Origin: JBHEPS01 sp046261635
Lineage (GTDB): Bacteria > Acidobacteriota > Thermoanaerobaculia > Gp7-AA8
Direction of reading: 5' to 3'
Assembly (NCBI GenBank): GCA_046261635.1
Contig: JBHEOL010000187.1
Span: forward strand, 1-6,194
DNA: 6,194 nt
Each line of letters opens with the position of its first letter. Position 1 is the stretch's first letter. The position numbers were made by a program, and so were the translations under genes. Below, piece by piece: positions 1 through 6,030 of the stretch. Below the pieces are notes generated by a model. That model was not told the DNA's origin, searched no databases, and saw only the letters and a list, made by a program, of their open reading frames with translations.

Positions 1-104
1 GATGCCTCGTGCTGCTGGCCCATCGACTCGAAGTGGTGCTGGAGCCTCGGATGGCCGTGGCTATGGTCGTCGTGCGACGGTTCAGTGTGCGCCTGCGCGG
101 TCAC
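1..104 (-). CDS. coxC: Cytochrome c oxidase subunit III, N-terminal fragment (cut by window edge)
   Basis: Only the first 34 codons are in the window; the gene continues past position 1. The reading begins at a GTG (104..102) inside the 3' end of coxA, a 23-nt overlap, with a strong GGAGG ribosome site six bases upstream. The start is remarkably His-rich (His at 6, 11, 14, 16, 18, 23, 24 and 32) and then shows HHFESMGQQHEA at residues 23-34. This matches the stretch just before the first helix of bacterial subunit III proteins (typically HHF..-EQQ-EA), so the identity is well supported despite the short length. In this family the protein is a multi-pass inner-membrane subunit that stabilises subunit I and lies by the proton entry path. 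An ATG at 23..21 is a worse start because it would drop the conserved HHF segment. The position directly after coxA agrees with the usual coxB-coxA-coxC order. Confidence 0.85.
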   Translation of the reverse strand, partial: MTAQAHTEPSHDDHSHGHPRLQHHFESMGQQHEA

Positions 105-1734
105 GCTCGGCCTCCATGAATGCGTTGTAGTCGTACGCCTCCCACTTCACGGTCGGCGTTTCGTGGAAGTTCTCTGTCGGCGGCGGCGAGGCCGTGGTCC
201 ACTCGAGCCCCACGGCGCCCCACGGGTTCGGGCCCGCCTTCTTCCCGTACTTGAGCGACCAGAGGAAGTAGAAGAGGGGCAGCGCGTAGCCGATCCCGAG
301 AATCGAGGCGCCCGCCGACGACATCACGTTCAGCACCTGGAACTCCGGCACATAGACGTGATAGCGGCGCGGCATCCCGAGGTACCCGAGCAGGAACTGC
401 GGGAAGAACGCGAGGTTGAACCCCACGAAGACGATGAGCGCCGCCAGGCGTCCCCACCACTCGGGGTACATCCTCCCCGTCATCTTGGGCCACCAGTAGT
501 GGATTCCCGCGAAGTACCCCATCACGACCCCGCCGACCATGACGTAGTGGAAGTGAGCCACGATGAAGTAGGTGTCGTGGACGTGCACGTTCAGCCCGAG
601 AGCCGCGAGGAAGATCCCCGTGACCCCGCCGATGGCGAACAGCCCGAGGAAGCCGAACGCGTAGAGCATCGGCGTCTGGAACGAGACCGACCCCTTGTAC
701 ATCGTGAAAGTCCAGTTGAAGACCTTGATGGCCGAGGGGACGGCGACGAACATCGAGAGAAACGAGAAGATCATCGCGGCGTAGACCGAGATGCCCGCGA
801 CGAACATGTGATGCGCCCAGACGAGGAATCCGAGCAGCGCGATCGCGAGGCTCGAGAACGCCACGAACCGGTAGCCGAAGATCCGCTTGCGGCTGAAGGC
901 GGCGATGACTTCCGAGATCACGCCCATCGCCGGCAGGATCATGATGTAGACAGCCGGATGGGAGTAAAACCAGAAGAGGTGCTGGAACAGGACCGGATCG
1001 CCACCGATGGTCGGGTCGAAGATGCCCACCCCCAGCACGCGCTCGGCCGCCAGAAGGAGAAGCGCAATCGCGAGAACCGGCGTCGCCAGGATCTGGATGA
1101 TCGAGGTGCCGTAGAGCGCCCACAGGAAGAGCGGCATCCGGAACCAGGTCATGCCGGGGGCGCGCATCCGATGGATCGTCACCATGAAATTCAGGCCCGT
1201 CAGGATCGACGAGAACCCCGTGATGAACGCGCCGAGCGTCACGAGTACGACGTGAGTTTGTGAGAACTGCGTCGAATAGGGGGTGTAGAAGGTCCAGCCG
1301 GTATCGAGTCCGCCGAGCATGATGACGAGGCCCGTGCCGGCAGCGCCGATCATGAAGAGATACCAGCTCAGCAGGTTGATCTTGGGAAACGCCAGATCCT
1401 TCGCCCCGATCATGATGGGAAGGAAGAAGTTCCCAAGCACGGCCGGGATCCCCGGAATCAGGAAGAAGAAGATCATCACGACTCCGTGGAGCGTGAACAT
1501 CTTGTTGTAGGTGTCCGAGGTCATCAGGTCGCCCTGAGGCGTGAGGAGCTCGAGGCGCATGAGCACCGCGAACAGCCCCCCGACGAAGAACATCAGGGTG
1601 ACCGAGATGAGGTAGAGGATCGCGATCCGCTTGTGGTCGATCGTCAGGAGCCAGGAGGCGATGCCGTACTCCTTGTTGAGATACGTCGTCCGCGGCTCGG
1701 CGGGGGCATTGGGGTCGAGGACTGCGGTCGTCAT
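82..1734 (-). CDS. coxA: Cytochrome c oxidase subunit I, A2-type haem-copper oxidase
   Basis: Catalytic subunit of the terminal oxidase: it reduces O2 to water at the haem a3/CuB centre in the inner membrane and pumps protons. At 550 residues with about 12 hydrophobic helices it is full length. Visible ligands are His83 (TLHG) and His396 for low-spin haem a, His394 for haem a3 (AHFHYVMVGG at 393-402), and His259, His308 and His309 for CuB (SHPAVY, WAHHMF). Tyr263 is the expected His-Tyr cross-link partner. Thr344 and Lys347 (TMYKGS) fit the K channel; Asn102 and Asp113 lie in the D-channel entry region. The GHPEVY glutamate of mitochondrial-type enzymes is absent; instead Tyr257-Ser258 gives the YS signature of the A2 subfamily (Thermus and Rhodothermus caa3). 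The ATG start has GGAGAG ten bases upstream, six bases after coxB. The tail (LEWTTASPPPTENF at 510-523) is typical of bacterial CoxA. Confidence 0.98.
   Translation of the reverse strand: MTTAVLDPNAPAEPRTTYLNKEYGIASWLLTIDHKRIAILYLISVTLMFFVGGLFAVLMRLELLTPQGDLMTSDTYNKMFTLHGVVMIFFFLIPGIPAVLGNFFLPIMIGAKDLAFPKINLLSWYLFMIGAAGTGLVIMLGGLDTGWTFYTPYSTQFSQTHVVLVTLGAFITGFSSILTGLNFMVTIHRMRAPGMTWFRMPLFLWALYGTSIIQILATPVLAIALLLLAAERVLGVGIFDPTIGGDPVLFQHLFWFYSHPAVYIMILPAMGVISEVIAAFSRKRIFGYRFVAFSSLAIALLGFLVWAHHMFVAGISVYAAMIFSFLSMFVAVPSAIKVFNWTFTMYKGSVSFQTPMLYAFGFLGLFAIGGVTGIFLAALGLNVHVHDTYFIVAHFHYVMVGGVVMGYFAGIHYWWPKMTGRMYPEWWGRLAALIVFVGFNLAFFPQFLLGYLGMPRRYHVYVPEFQVLNVMSSAGASILGIGYALPLFYFLWSLKYGKKAGPNPWGAVGLEWTTASPPPTENFHETPTVKWEAYDYNAFMEAERDRAGAH
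111..115 (-). promoter_or_regulatory. Ribosome binding site for coxC, inside coxA
   Basis: Read on the minus strand this is GGAGG, followed by six bases (CCGAGC) and then GTG at 104..102. It lies within the last codons of coxA. It decides the otherwise hidden GTG start of coxC and implies that coxC is translated by ribosomes already on or finishing coxA. Confidence 0.75.
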
Positions 1735-1740
1735 AATCGG

Positions 1741-2820
1741 TTATCTCTCCTGGTCCGGCGAAGGCGAAGCCGCCTGTGGGCCGGCCGAAGGGTTGGAAGG
1801 AGTCTGCGGGGCGCCCGTGGGGGCGGTCTGAGGAACGACCTCACCCGAGGCGGGGCCCGAGGCCGAAGCCCCGTCTCCCGCGGCGGCGGGTTTGCCGCTC
1901 AGCGATTTGATGTAAGTCAGGAGATAGATGAGCTGCTGCTCGTCCACCTGCCCCAGGAACGCAGGCATGATCGGGTCATACCCCGCGACGATCTTCGCCT
2001 GCGGATTGAGGATCGACTCCCGGATGTAGTTCTCGTCGGCGAGGACGGTCTGCCCGTTGCGGAGGCGGACCGGATTCCCGAACAGGTCCTCGAGGACGGG
2101 CCCGCGCTGCTGCAGCCCTTCACTCATGTGGCAGGTGTTGCAAGCGAAGGCGGTGAAGAGCTTCTCCCCCTCCTCGACGGGCGAGGACGTGGGGCCGCCG
2201 GCCAGCCACGCCTGGTACTCCGCCACCGGCAGGACGACGATGCTTCCGATCATCCGCGAGTGCTCGGTGCCGCAGTACTCGGTGCAGAACAGATGGAACC
2301 GGCCGACCTTCGTCGGAGTGAACCAGACCGTGGTGTAGCGGTGCGGAAGGACGTCCTTCTTCACCCGCATCGCCGGCGCGTAGAAACTGTGGATGACGTC
2401 CTCGGAGGCCATCGTCAGGCGGATGGGACGTCCGAGCGGAACGTGCAGCTCGTTGATCTCGCTCTGCCCGCTCACGTGCTGGAACTTCCACATCCATCGT
2501 TTGCCGGTCACCCAGACGTCGAGCGCGTCATCCGGCGGGCGGTTGATCTTGAAGAAGACCGCCGCGCCCCAGACGTAGATCGCCATGAAGGCGATGAACG
2601 GGATGATGATCCAGGCGTACTCGAGGTACTTGTTCTCGGGCTCGTGGACCGGGACTTGATTCTCCGGCGTGCGACGGTACTTCACCGCGAACGTGACGAC
2701 GAGGATCATCACCAGGAGCGTGGCGGACCCGGTGACGGCGATGAGGAACCAGTAGAGCCGGTCGACGTCGCCGGCGATGCTGGAAGCGGCCTCGGGAAAC
2801 AGTGGGAAGTCCCTGAACAT
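1741..2820 (-). CDS. coxB: Cytochrome c oxidase subunit II with fused cytochrome c domain (caa3 type)
   Basis: This 359-residue subunit takes electrons from a cytochrome c donor and passes them to CoxA. Two membrane helices lie near residues 22-46 and 68-90, followed by a cupredoxin domain on the outer face. The CuA ligands are complete: His144 (DVIHSFYAP), then Cys179, Glu181, Cys183, His187 and Met190 (CTEYCGTEHSRM). A class I cytochrome c domain follows at about residues 214-308, with CNTCH (Cys227, Cys230, His231) for covalent haem and Met285 (DPIMPAF) as probable distal ligand. Residues 310-359 are a low-complexity Pro/Ala/Ser/Gly tail. The start MFRDFPLFPEAAS fits the usual beginning of this subfamily, which begins directly before helix I without a cleaved signal; the ribosome site is weak (AGGG very close to the ATG). 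It starts four bases after the Sco gene stops, so coupling may help translation. Confidence 0.97.
   Translation of the reverse strand: MFRDFPLFPEAASSIAGDVDRLYWFLIAVTGSATLLVMILVVTFAVKYRRTPENQVPVHEPENKYLEYAWIIIPFIAFMAIYVWGAAVFFKINRPPDDALDVWVTGKRWMWKFQHVSGQSEINELHVPLGRPIRLTMASEDVIHSFYAPAMRVKKDVLPHRYTTVWFTPTKVGRFHLFCTEYCGTEHSRMIGSIVVLPVAEYQAWLAGGPTSSPVEEGEKLFTAFACNTCHMSEGLQQRGPVLEDLFGNPVRLRNGQTVLADENYIRESILNPQAKIVAGYDPIMPAFLGQVDEQQLIYLLTYIKSLSGKPAAAGDGASASGPASGEVVPQTAPTGAPQTPSNPSAGPQAASPSPDQER
1745..1750 (-). promoter_or_regulatory. Ribosome binding site for coxA, inside the end of coxB
   Basis: Minus-strand GGAGAG lies ten bases before the coxA ATG (1734..1732). It is formed by the last sense codons of coxB (Gln-Glu-Arg), so coxB termination and coxA initiation occur at nearly the same place. 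This supports translational coupling and near-equal production of the two subunits. Confidence 0.6.
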
Positions 2821-2824
2821 AACC

Positions 2825-3649
2825 CTATTCGTCTCGCTTAGGTTGAGCCTTCACGCGCTCGCGCCGCGTGAGGAAGAAGATGAAACCGCCGAGACCGAGG
2901 GCGGTCACCGCACCGCCTGCCCGGACGAAGTTCTTCGTGGCGGCGGTGTACTTGCCGGTCGAGGTGTCGTACTGGAAGCAGAGCAGCAGCAGCTGCTCGG
3001 TTGCGCCGCCGATGGCGTTGCGCGAGGCCTCGACCAGGCCGAGCCTCATGTCGCGCTCGTCATAGTCGATTCCCCAGAAGTAACGGGAGATCCGTCCCTG
3101 GGGCGTCGCCACGACCACCATCGCCGCATGGGCGAACTGCCCCGTGGAAGGGTCGTAGGTGTACCGGAATCCGAGCGCGTCGGTCAGCGACTTGATGTTC
3201 GCCGCGTCGCCGCTCAGGAAGTGCCAGTGATCCTGCGATCCCGGACGGCCATACCGCCGCGTGTACTTGGTCCACTTCTGCGTCGCCGTCTCGGGATTGT
3301 CGCGCGGGTCGAAACTGAAGGTGACGACCTCGTACTCCTCCCCCATCTTGAAGCGGAGCTCGTGAAGCGAGTTCACCAGCCCGTCGAGCACCAGTCCGCA
3401 GAGCATCGGGCAGGAGTAGTAGACCGGGGCGATGATCACCGGCTTCCCCTTCTCGAAGTAGTCGCCGAGGCGGACCGCCTTGCCGGTCTGGTCGACGAAC
3501 CGGGCCTCCAGCGGAAGAACGCCGTTCAGGCGCTGCTCGACCTTCGCCTTCCCTCCCGGGGGAGACGCGGTCAGGTACTCCTGCTGGCCGGCCGCAGGAG
3601 CGGCGGCGAGCACGGCGAGAACGAGGGGGGCGAGAAAAGCGTGCTTCAT
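2825..3649 (-). CDS. sco1: Sco1/SenC-type copper chaperone with C-terminal membrane anchor
   Basis: A thioredoxin-fold protein expected on the periplasmic side, where Sco proteins help load or reduce the CuA site of subunit II. The 274 residues begin with a hydrophobic secretion signal (about 1-21, ending AAPAAGQQ). The fold carries CPMLC (Cys80, Cys84) and a distal His174 (QFAHAAM), the three copper ligands of the Sco family, plus FSFDPRDNP at 111-119. After the fold comes a segment with TEQLLLLCFQYD (217-228, Cys224) and then a hydrophobic helix at about 245-261 with a basic tail. The protein therefore seems anchored by its C-terminus, whereas classical Sco1 is anchored by its N-terminus. 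The ATG overlaps the previous stop (ATGA), with a weak GGAG eleven bases upstream. Its place just ahead of coxB strongly supports a role in CuA assembly. A pure redox role, as proposed for some SenC proteins, is possible. Confidence 0.93.
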   Translation of the reverse strand: MKHAFLAPLVLAVLAAAPAAGQQEYLTASPPGGKAKVEQRLNGVLPLEARFVDQTGKAVRLGDYFEKGKPVIIAPVYYSCPMLCGLVLDGLVNSLHELRFKMGEEYEVVTFSFDPRDNPETATQKWTKYTRRYGRPGSQDHWHFLSGDAANIKSLTDALGFRYTYDPSTGQFAHAAMVVVATPQGRISRYFWGIDYDERDMRLGLVEASRNAIGGATEQLLLLCFQYDTSTGKYTAATKNFVRAGGAVTALGLGGFIFFLTRRERVKAQPKRDE

Positions 3650-4215
3650 GGGTTTGGGGTCTCCGGACTGCGCGGCTGCGGCGGAGCGGCAGCTCCGGCC
3701 AGGGCCGGTGAGGCGGCGCCGGGCGCCGCGGGTTGAATCTGGTCGGGGAGCGGAATCGCCGCCTGCGTCTCGCCAGGCGCCGCGAAGGGGAACCCGCGCT
3801 GCAGCTCCAGCTCCATCGCGCGGTCGACCGGAATTCTGGCCTTTCCGTCAGCTCCGAGCTCGTAGGTGGAAAGGATGCGCTCTTCCTCCTCGCGCATCTT
3901 CCGCATGTCGCCCCGCGGACCGGTGGCGAGAGGGCTCATTGCCCCCTTCTGCCCGGGCGAGGGGAACGGCTGCAGGCGGGGAGTCGGAGGCAGCTTCGGC
4001 TGGTCCTGGTCGACGAGGGAGACTGGCAGCAACTCCGGATCCCGCAGCGAGCTCCGGATGAACCCGTAGTGGAAATAGACGGCGACGTAGCTCGCCCCCA
4101 TGAAGACGACGAAGATGACGATGAACCAGAGGATGCCGCGGATGTCGACGTCCGTCCGCTCGTGATGCACGTCCTCGTGGACGGGCTCTTCGGGTGTGGT
4201 TCGCTCATCAAGCAT
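3646..4215 (-). CDS. Single-pass membrane protein of unknown function in the ACIII-oxidase operon
   Basis: I cannot assign a function to this 189-residue protein. Residues 1-26 are acidic and His-containing (HHERTDVDIRG at 17-27), followed by one membrane helix at about 28-50. The rest is probably periplasmic. A Pro-rich linker with PRLQ (79-82) leads to a charged, probably helical stretch (DMRKMREEEERIL, 103-115), then Tyr118 and RIPVDRAMEL (127-136) ending near GFP (141-143). Residues 144-189 are a Pro/Ala-rich tail. The PRLQ / acidic helix / RIPxxxAM pattern recalls small uncharacterised proteins beside ACIII and caa3 genes in Acidobacteria-like genomes; this is from memory. The helix charge pattern and absence of cofactor motifs suggest a structural or assembly role. 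The ATG has GGAGG nine bases upstream; the gene overlaps actF by 8 nt and the Sco gene by 4 nt. Confidence 0.85.
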   Translation of the reverse strand: MLDERTTPEEPVHEDVHHERTDVDIRGILWFIVIFVVFMGASYVAVYFHYGFIRSSLRDPELLPVSLVDQDQPKLPPTPRLQPFPSPGQKGAMSPLATGPRGDMRKMREEEERILSTYELGADGKARIPVDRAMELELQRGFPFAAPGETQAAIPLPDQIQPAAPGAASPALAGAAAPPQPRSPETPNP

Positions 4216-5419
4216 GCGAGGGAACCTCCAGCTTGTGGACTTCGTAACGCGGCAGGAGCGAGGCCTTCCGGAGGTTGCTCAGCGCCAGGGCGAACCAGAG
4301 CGACCCGAGCGCGATGAACGCGAGCGGATCCATCCAGCTCAGGTGAAACGGCGTCTCGTGAAGCGGAGCCGCCCCCTCGCCATGTCCCTGCACGAAGGCA
4401 GGCGCCACGATCCAGAAGATGTCGATCGCGCGCATGAGCAGCATCAGGCCGGCAACGACCGCCAGCGTCTTCGCGTGATCCTTGATCTGCCGCATCAGCA
4501 GAAGCGTGAACGGCAGGAAGAAGTGGAAGACGAGCAGCGCGACCGCGATCACTCCCCATCCGCCCTGCGAGCGGACGATGTAGTAGGGCGTCTCCTCGCG
4601 GATGTTGCCGTACCAGATCAGCAGGAACTGCGAGAACGAGGTGTACGCCCACAGCATGGTGAACGCCAGCATCAGGTTTCCGAGATCGCGGAAAAAGAGC
4701 GGCTGCGCGATTCGCGCGTACGGCTCCGAGCGCGAGAGACGGACGACCATGAGGATCATCACGGTCCAGCCCGCGAGGAGGCAGCCGATGATGAACGAGA
4801 TGCCGAACATGGTGGAGAACCAGTGCGGCTCGAGCGACATGATCCAGTCGACCGAGGCGAAAGTCAGGGTGAGCCCGAGCGCGAGGATTCCCCCCGCGGC
4901 GACGCGGCGGATCCGGAGCTCGACCCATCCGTCGTGCTTCTCGTCGAGGCTGCGTCCCCATTTGACGAGCATCAGCGCGAGAGCGCTCCAGACCACGAAA
5001 TAGAAGACGGCGCGCCCGATGAAGAACGGCTCGTTCAGGTAAGGGGCCTTGTGCTGGAGCAGCGCGTCATGGGAAACCAGGTCCGTGTGCGTCCAGGCGT
5101 AGATCTGGTGCATCCCGAGGATCACCGGAATCATCGCGAGGCCGACGATCGGAATCGTGCTGACCGCGGCCTCGGCCGGGCGGCGGATGAGCACGCCCCA
5201 GCGTCCGCCCGACAGATACTGGATCATCAGCACGGCGAGGGCGCCGGTGGAGATCATGACCGTGAGAAGCCACCCCATGAGGTAGGAGCGGAAGAACTGA
5301 TCGGCATCCAGGAAGGCGCCGATCAGCAGGCCGACCAGCGCGATCACTCCGAGGGCGAGAGCCGGCTTCTGAAGCCTGAAGAGCTCGTGACCGCCCTGGT
5401 TGTCGGTTTCATGCATCAC
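4208..5419 (-). CDS. actF: Alternative complex III membrane subunit ActF (NrfD-like)
   Basis: Integral membrane subunit of the ACIII quinol:electron-acceptor oxidoreductase, which replaces the bc1 complex in many bacteria. The 403 residues show about ten hydrophobic helices, roughly at 20-37, 48-68, 88-108, 133-153, 174-195, 208-226, 248-269, 286-308, 317-338 and 365-381. Characteristic stretches are GRAVFYFVVW (135-144), DWIMSLEPHWFSTMFG (191-206) and WAYTSFSQFLLIWYGNIREE (257-276), which I recognise from ActF proteins. In ACIII structures ActC and ActF are homologous membrane bundles, with the quinol site assigned to ActC. Placement after actE, and the absence of iron-sulfur or haem motifs, fits ActF rather than ActC. 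The start is a GTG (5419..5417) immediately followed by ATG (5416..5414); GGAGG lies 6 or 9 bases upstream, so either may be used. Both overlap the actE stop. Confidence 0.92.
   Translation of the reverse strand: MMHETDNQGGHELFRLQKPALALGVIALVGLLIGAFLDADQFFRSYLMGWLLTVMISTGALAVLMIQYLSGGRWGVLIRRPAEAAVSTIPIVGLAMIPVILGMHQIYAWTHTDLVSHDALLQHKAPYLNEPFFIGRAVFYFVVWSALALMLVKWGRSLDEKHDGWVELRIRRVAAGGILALGLTLTFASVDWIMSLEPHWFSTMFGISFIIGCLLAGWTVMILMVVRLSRSEPYARIAQPLFFRDLGNLMLAFTMLWAYTSFSQFLLIWYGNIREETPYYIVRSQGGWGVIAVALLVFHFFLPFTLLLMRQIKDHAKTLAVVAGLMLLMRAIDIFWIVAPAFVQGHGEGAAPLHETPFHLSWMDPLAFIALGSLWFALALSNLRKASLLPRYEVHKLEVPSHA
4225..4229 (-). promoter_or_regulatory. Ribosome binding site for the 189-residue membrane protein
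   Basis: Minus-strand GGAGG lies nine bases ahead of the ATG at 4215..4213 and within the last codons of actF. It supports this start for a gene that could otherwise be doubted. Confidence 0.6.
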
Positions 5420-6030
5420 TGTGCGCCTCCGGGGATGACGAGCTTCGCGCGCTCCTCGGCGGGAACCGCTTCGGCGGGAGCGCTCTGGCTCAGCTGCAGA
5501 ACGCGGATGTACGCCGCGATCAGCCAGCGATCGCGGACCGGGATCTGCGCGGCGTAGGACGGCATGACGCCGAAACCGTTGGTCATCACGTCGTAGAAGT
5601 GGCCGGCGGGCAGCTCGCGAAGCCGGTCGGTGTGGTACGACGGAGGACGGCGATAGCCGCGCCGCACGATCATCCCGTCGCCCTGTCCGGTCTGGCCGTG
5701 GCAGGGGGAACAGAAGATCTCGAAGCGCTCGCGTCCCCGCTCGAGGTCCGCGCGGGTGATCTCGAACGGATAGAGCGCCGACGGAGCTCCGGCGGTTCGG
5801 CCGGTGTAGAGAAGGGTGTCGTCGCGGAGGTGACCGCGCGCGATGGTCCCGTCGACCGGCTTGCGGGCCGACATCCCGTCCGCGTAGAAGTCGCTCGCTT
5901 CGAGCGGCTGGTACGCGGGCTGGTCGGCCATCTGCTGCTGGGGGCGGCAGGCGGCGAGCGTGAGCCCGGCCACGAGCATGGCCACCATCAGGGAGACGCG
6001 CCTGGCGCCTCTGTTCTTACCAGGGGACAT
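5416..6030 (-). CDS. actE: Alternative complex III mono-haem cytochrome c lipoprotein ActE
   Basis: A mono-haem c-type cytochrome of ACIII on the periplasmic side, thought to pass electrons from the complex towards the oxidase. The 204-residue precursor begins with a basic n-region and a hydrophobic stretch ending in a lipobox (LAAC, Cys28), so it is probably a lipid-anchored lipoprotein of about 177 residues. A linker of about 70 residues precedes the haem domain. CSPCH at Cys107, Cys110, His111 is the single haem-binding motif; Met156 (GVMPSYAAQIP) is the likely sixth ligand. GRERFEIFCSPCHGQTGQGDGM and the YHTDRLRELPAGHFYDVMTNG region after it are typical of ActE. The ATG is preceded by GAGGTG (6040..6035), four bases away, and overlaps actD by 14 nt. 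A generic cytochrome c is the alternative, but its position between actD and actF makes ActE much more likely. Confidence 0.95.
   Translation of the reverse strand: MSPGKNRGARRVSLMVAMLVAGLTLAACRPQQQMADQPAYQPLEASDFYADGMSARKPVDGTIARGHLRDDTLLYTGRTAGAPSALYPFEITRADLERGRERFEIFCSPCHGQTGQGDGMIVRRGYRRPPSYHTDRLRELPAGHFYDVMTNGFGVMPSYAAQIPVRDRWLIAAYIRVLQLSQSAPAEAVPAEERAKLVIPGGAQ
5426..5430 (-). promoter_or_regulatory. Ribosome binding site for actF, serving adjacent GTG/ATG starts
   Basis: Minus-strand GGAGG is followed after six bases by GTG (5419..5417) and after nine bases by ATG (5416..5414). The actE TGA stop (5418..5416) straddles the two start codons. Spacing alone does not decide between them, and the protein differs by only one residue. 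Confidence 0.6.

Noticed and set aside
21..23. ATG as the coxC start
   Set aside because: It would remove the conserved HHF segment that precedes helix I of subunit III and has no good ribosome site; the GTG at 104..102 has a strong one.
85..1263. Plus-strand open frame of 392 codons opposite coxA
   Set aside because: It mirrors coxA codons and consists largely of Arg, Glu, Asp and His. No family signature; the minus-strand gene is certain.
1735..1740. Gap between coxB and coxA considered as a promoter site
   Set aside because: Six bases is far too short, and upstream sequence is coding with no clear -35/-10 pair. The 4-base gap at 2821-2824 was rejected likewise.
1486..2841. Long plus-strand open frame of 451 codons opposite coxB and the start of coxA
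   Set aside because: Its product is rich in Arg, Glu, Asp, His and Gly with no domain or membrane pattern, as expected from the complement of GC-rich codons. The opposite strand carries an unmistakable CoxB with all ligands.
3713..3729. GC-rich inverted repeat considered as an intrinsic terminator
   Set aside because: No U-tract follows on the transcribed strand, the loop would be only one to three bases, and it lies inside a coding region with the operon continuing downstream.
3936..4961. Minus-strand open frame of 341 codons spanning actF and the next gene
   Set aside because: It is a shifted frame of two well-supported genes and contains runs of Ser and Arg typical of out-of-frame GC-rich sequence.
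4196..5557. Long plus-strand open frame of 453 codons opposite actF
   Set aside because: Highly charged, low-complexity composition typical of an antisense shadow of a membrane protein gene in GC-rich DNA. It spans the actE-actF junction and has no recognisable motif.
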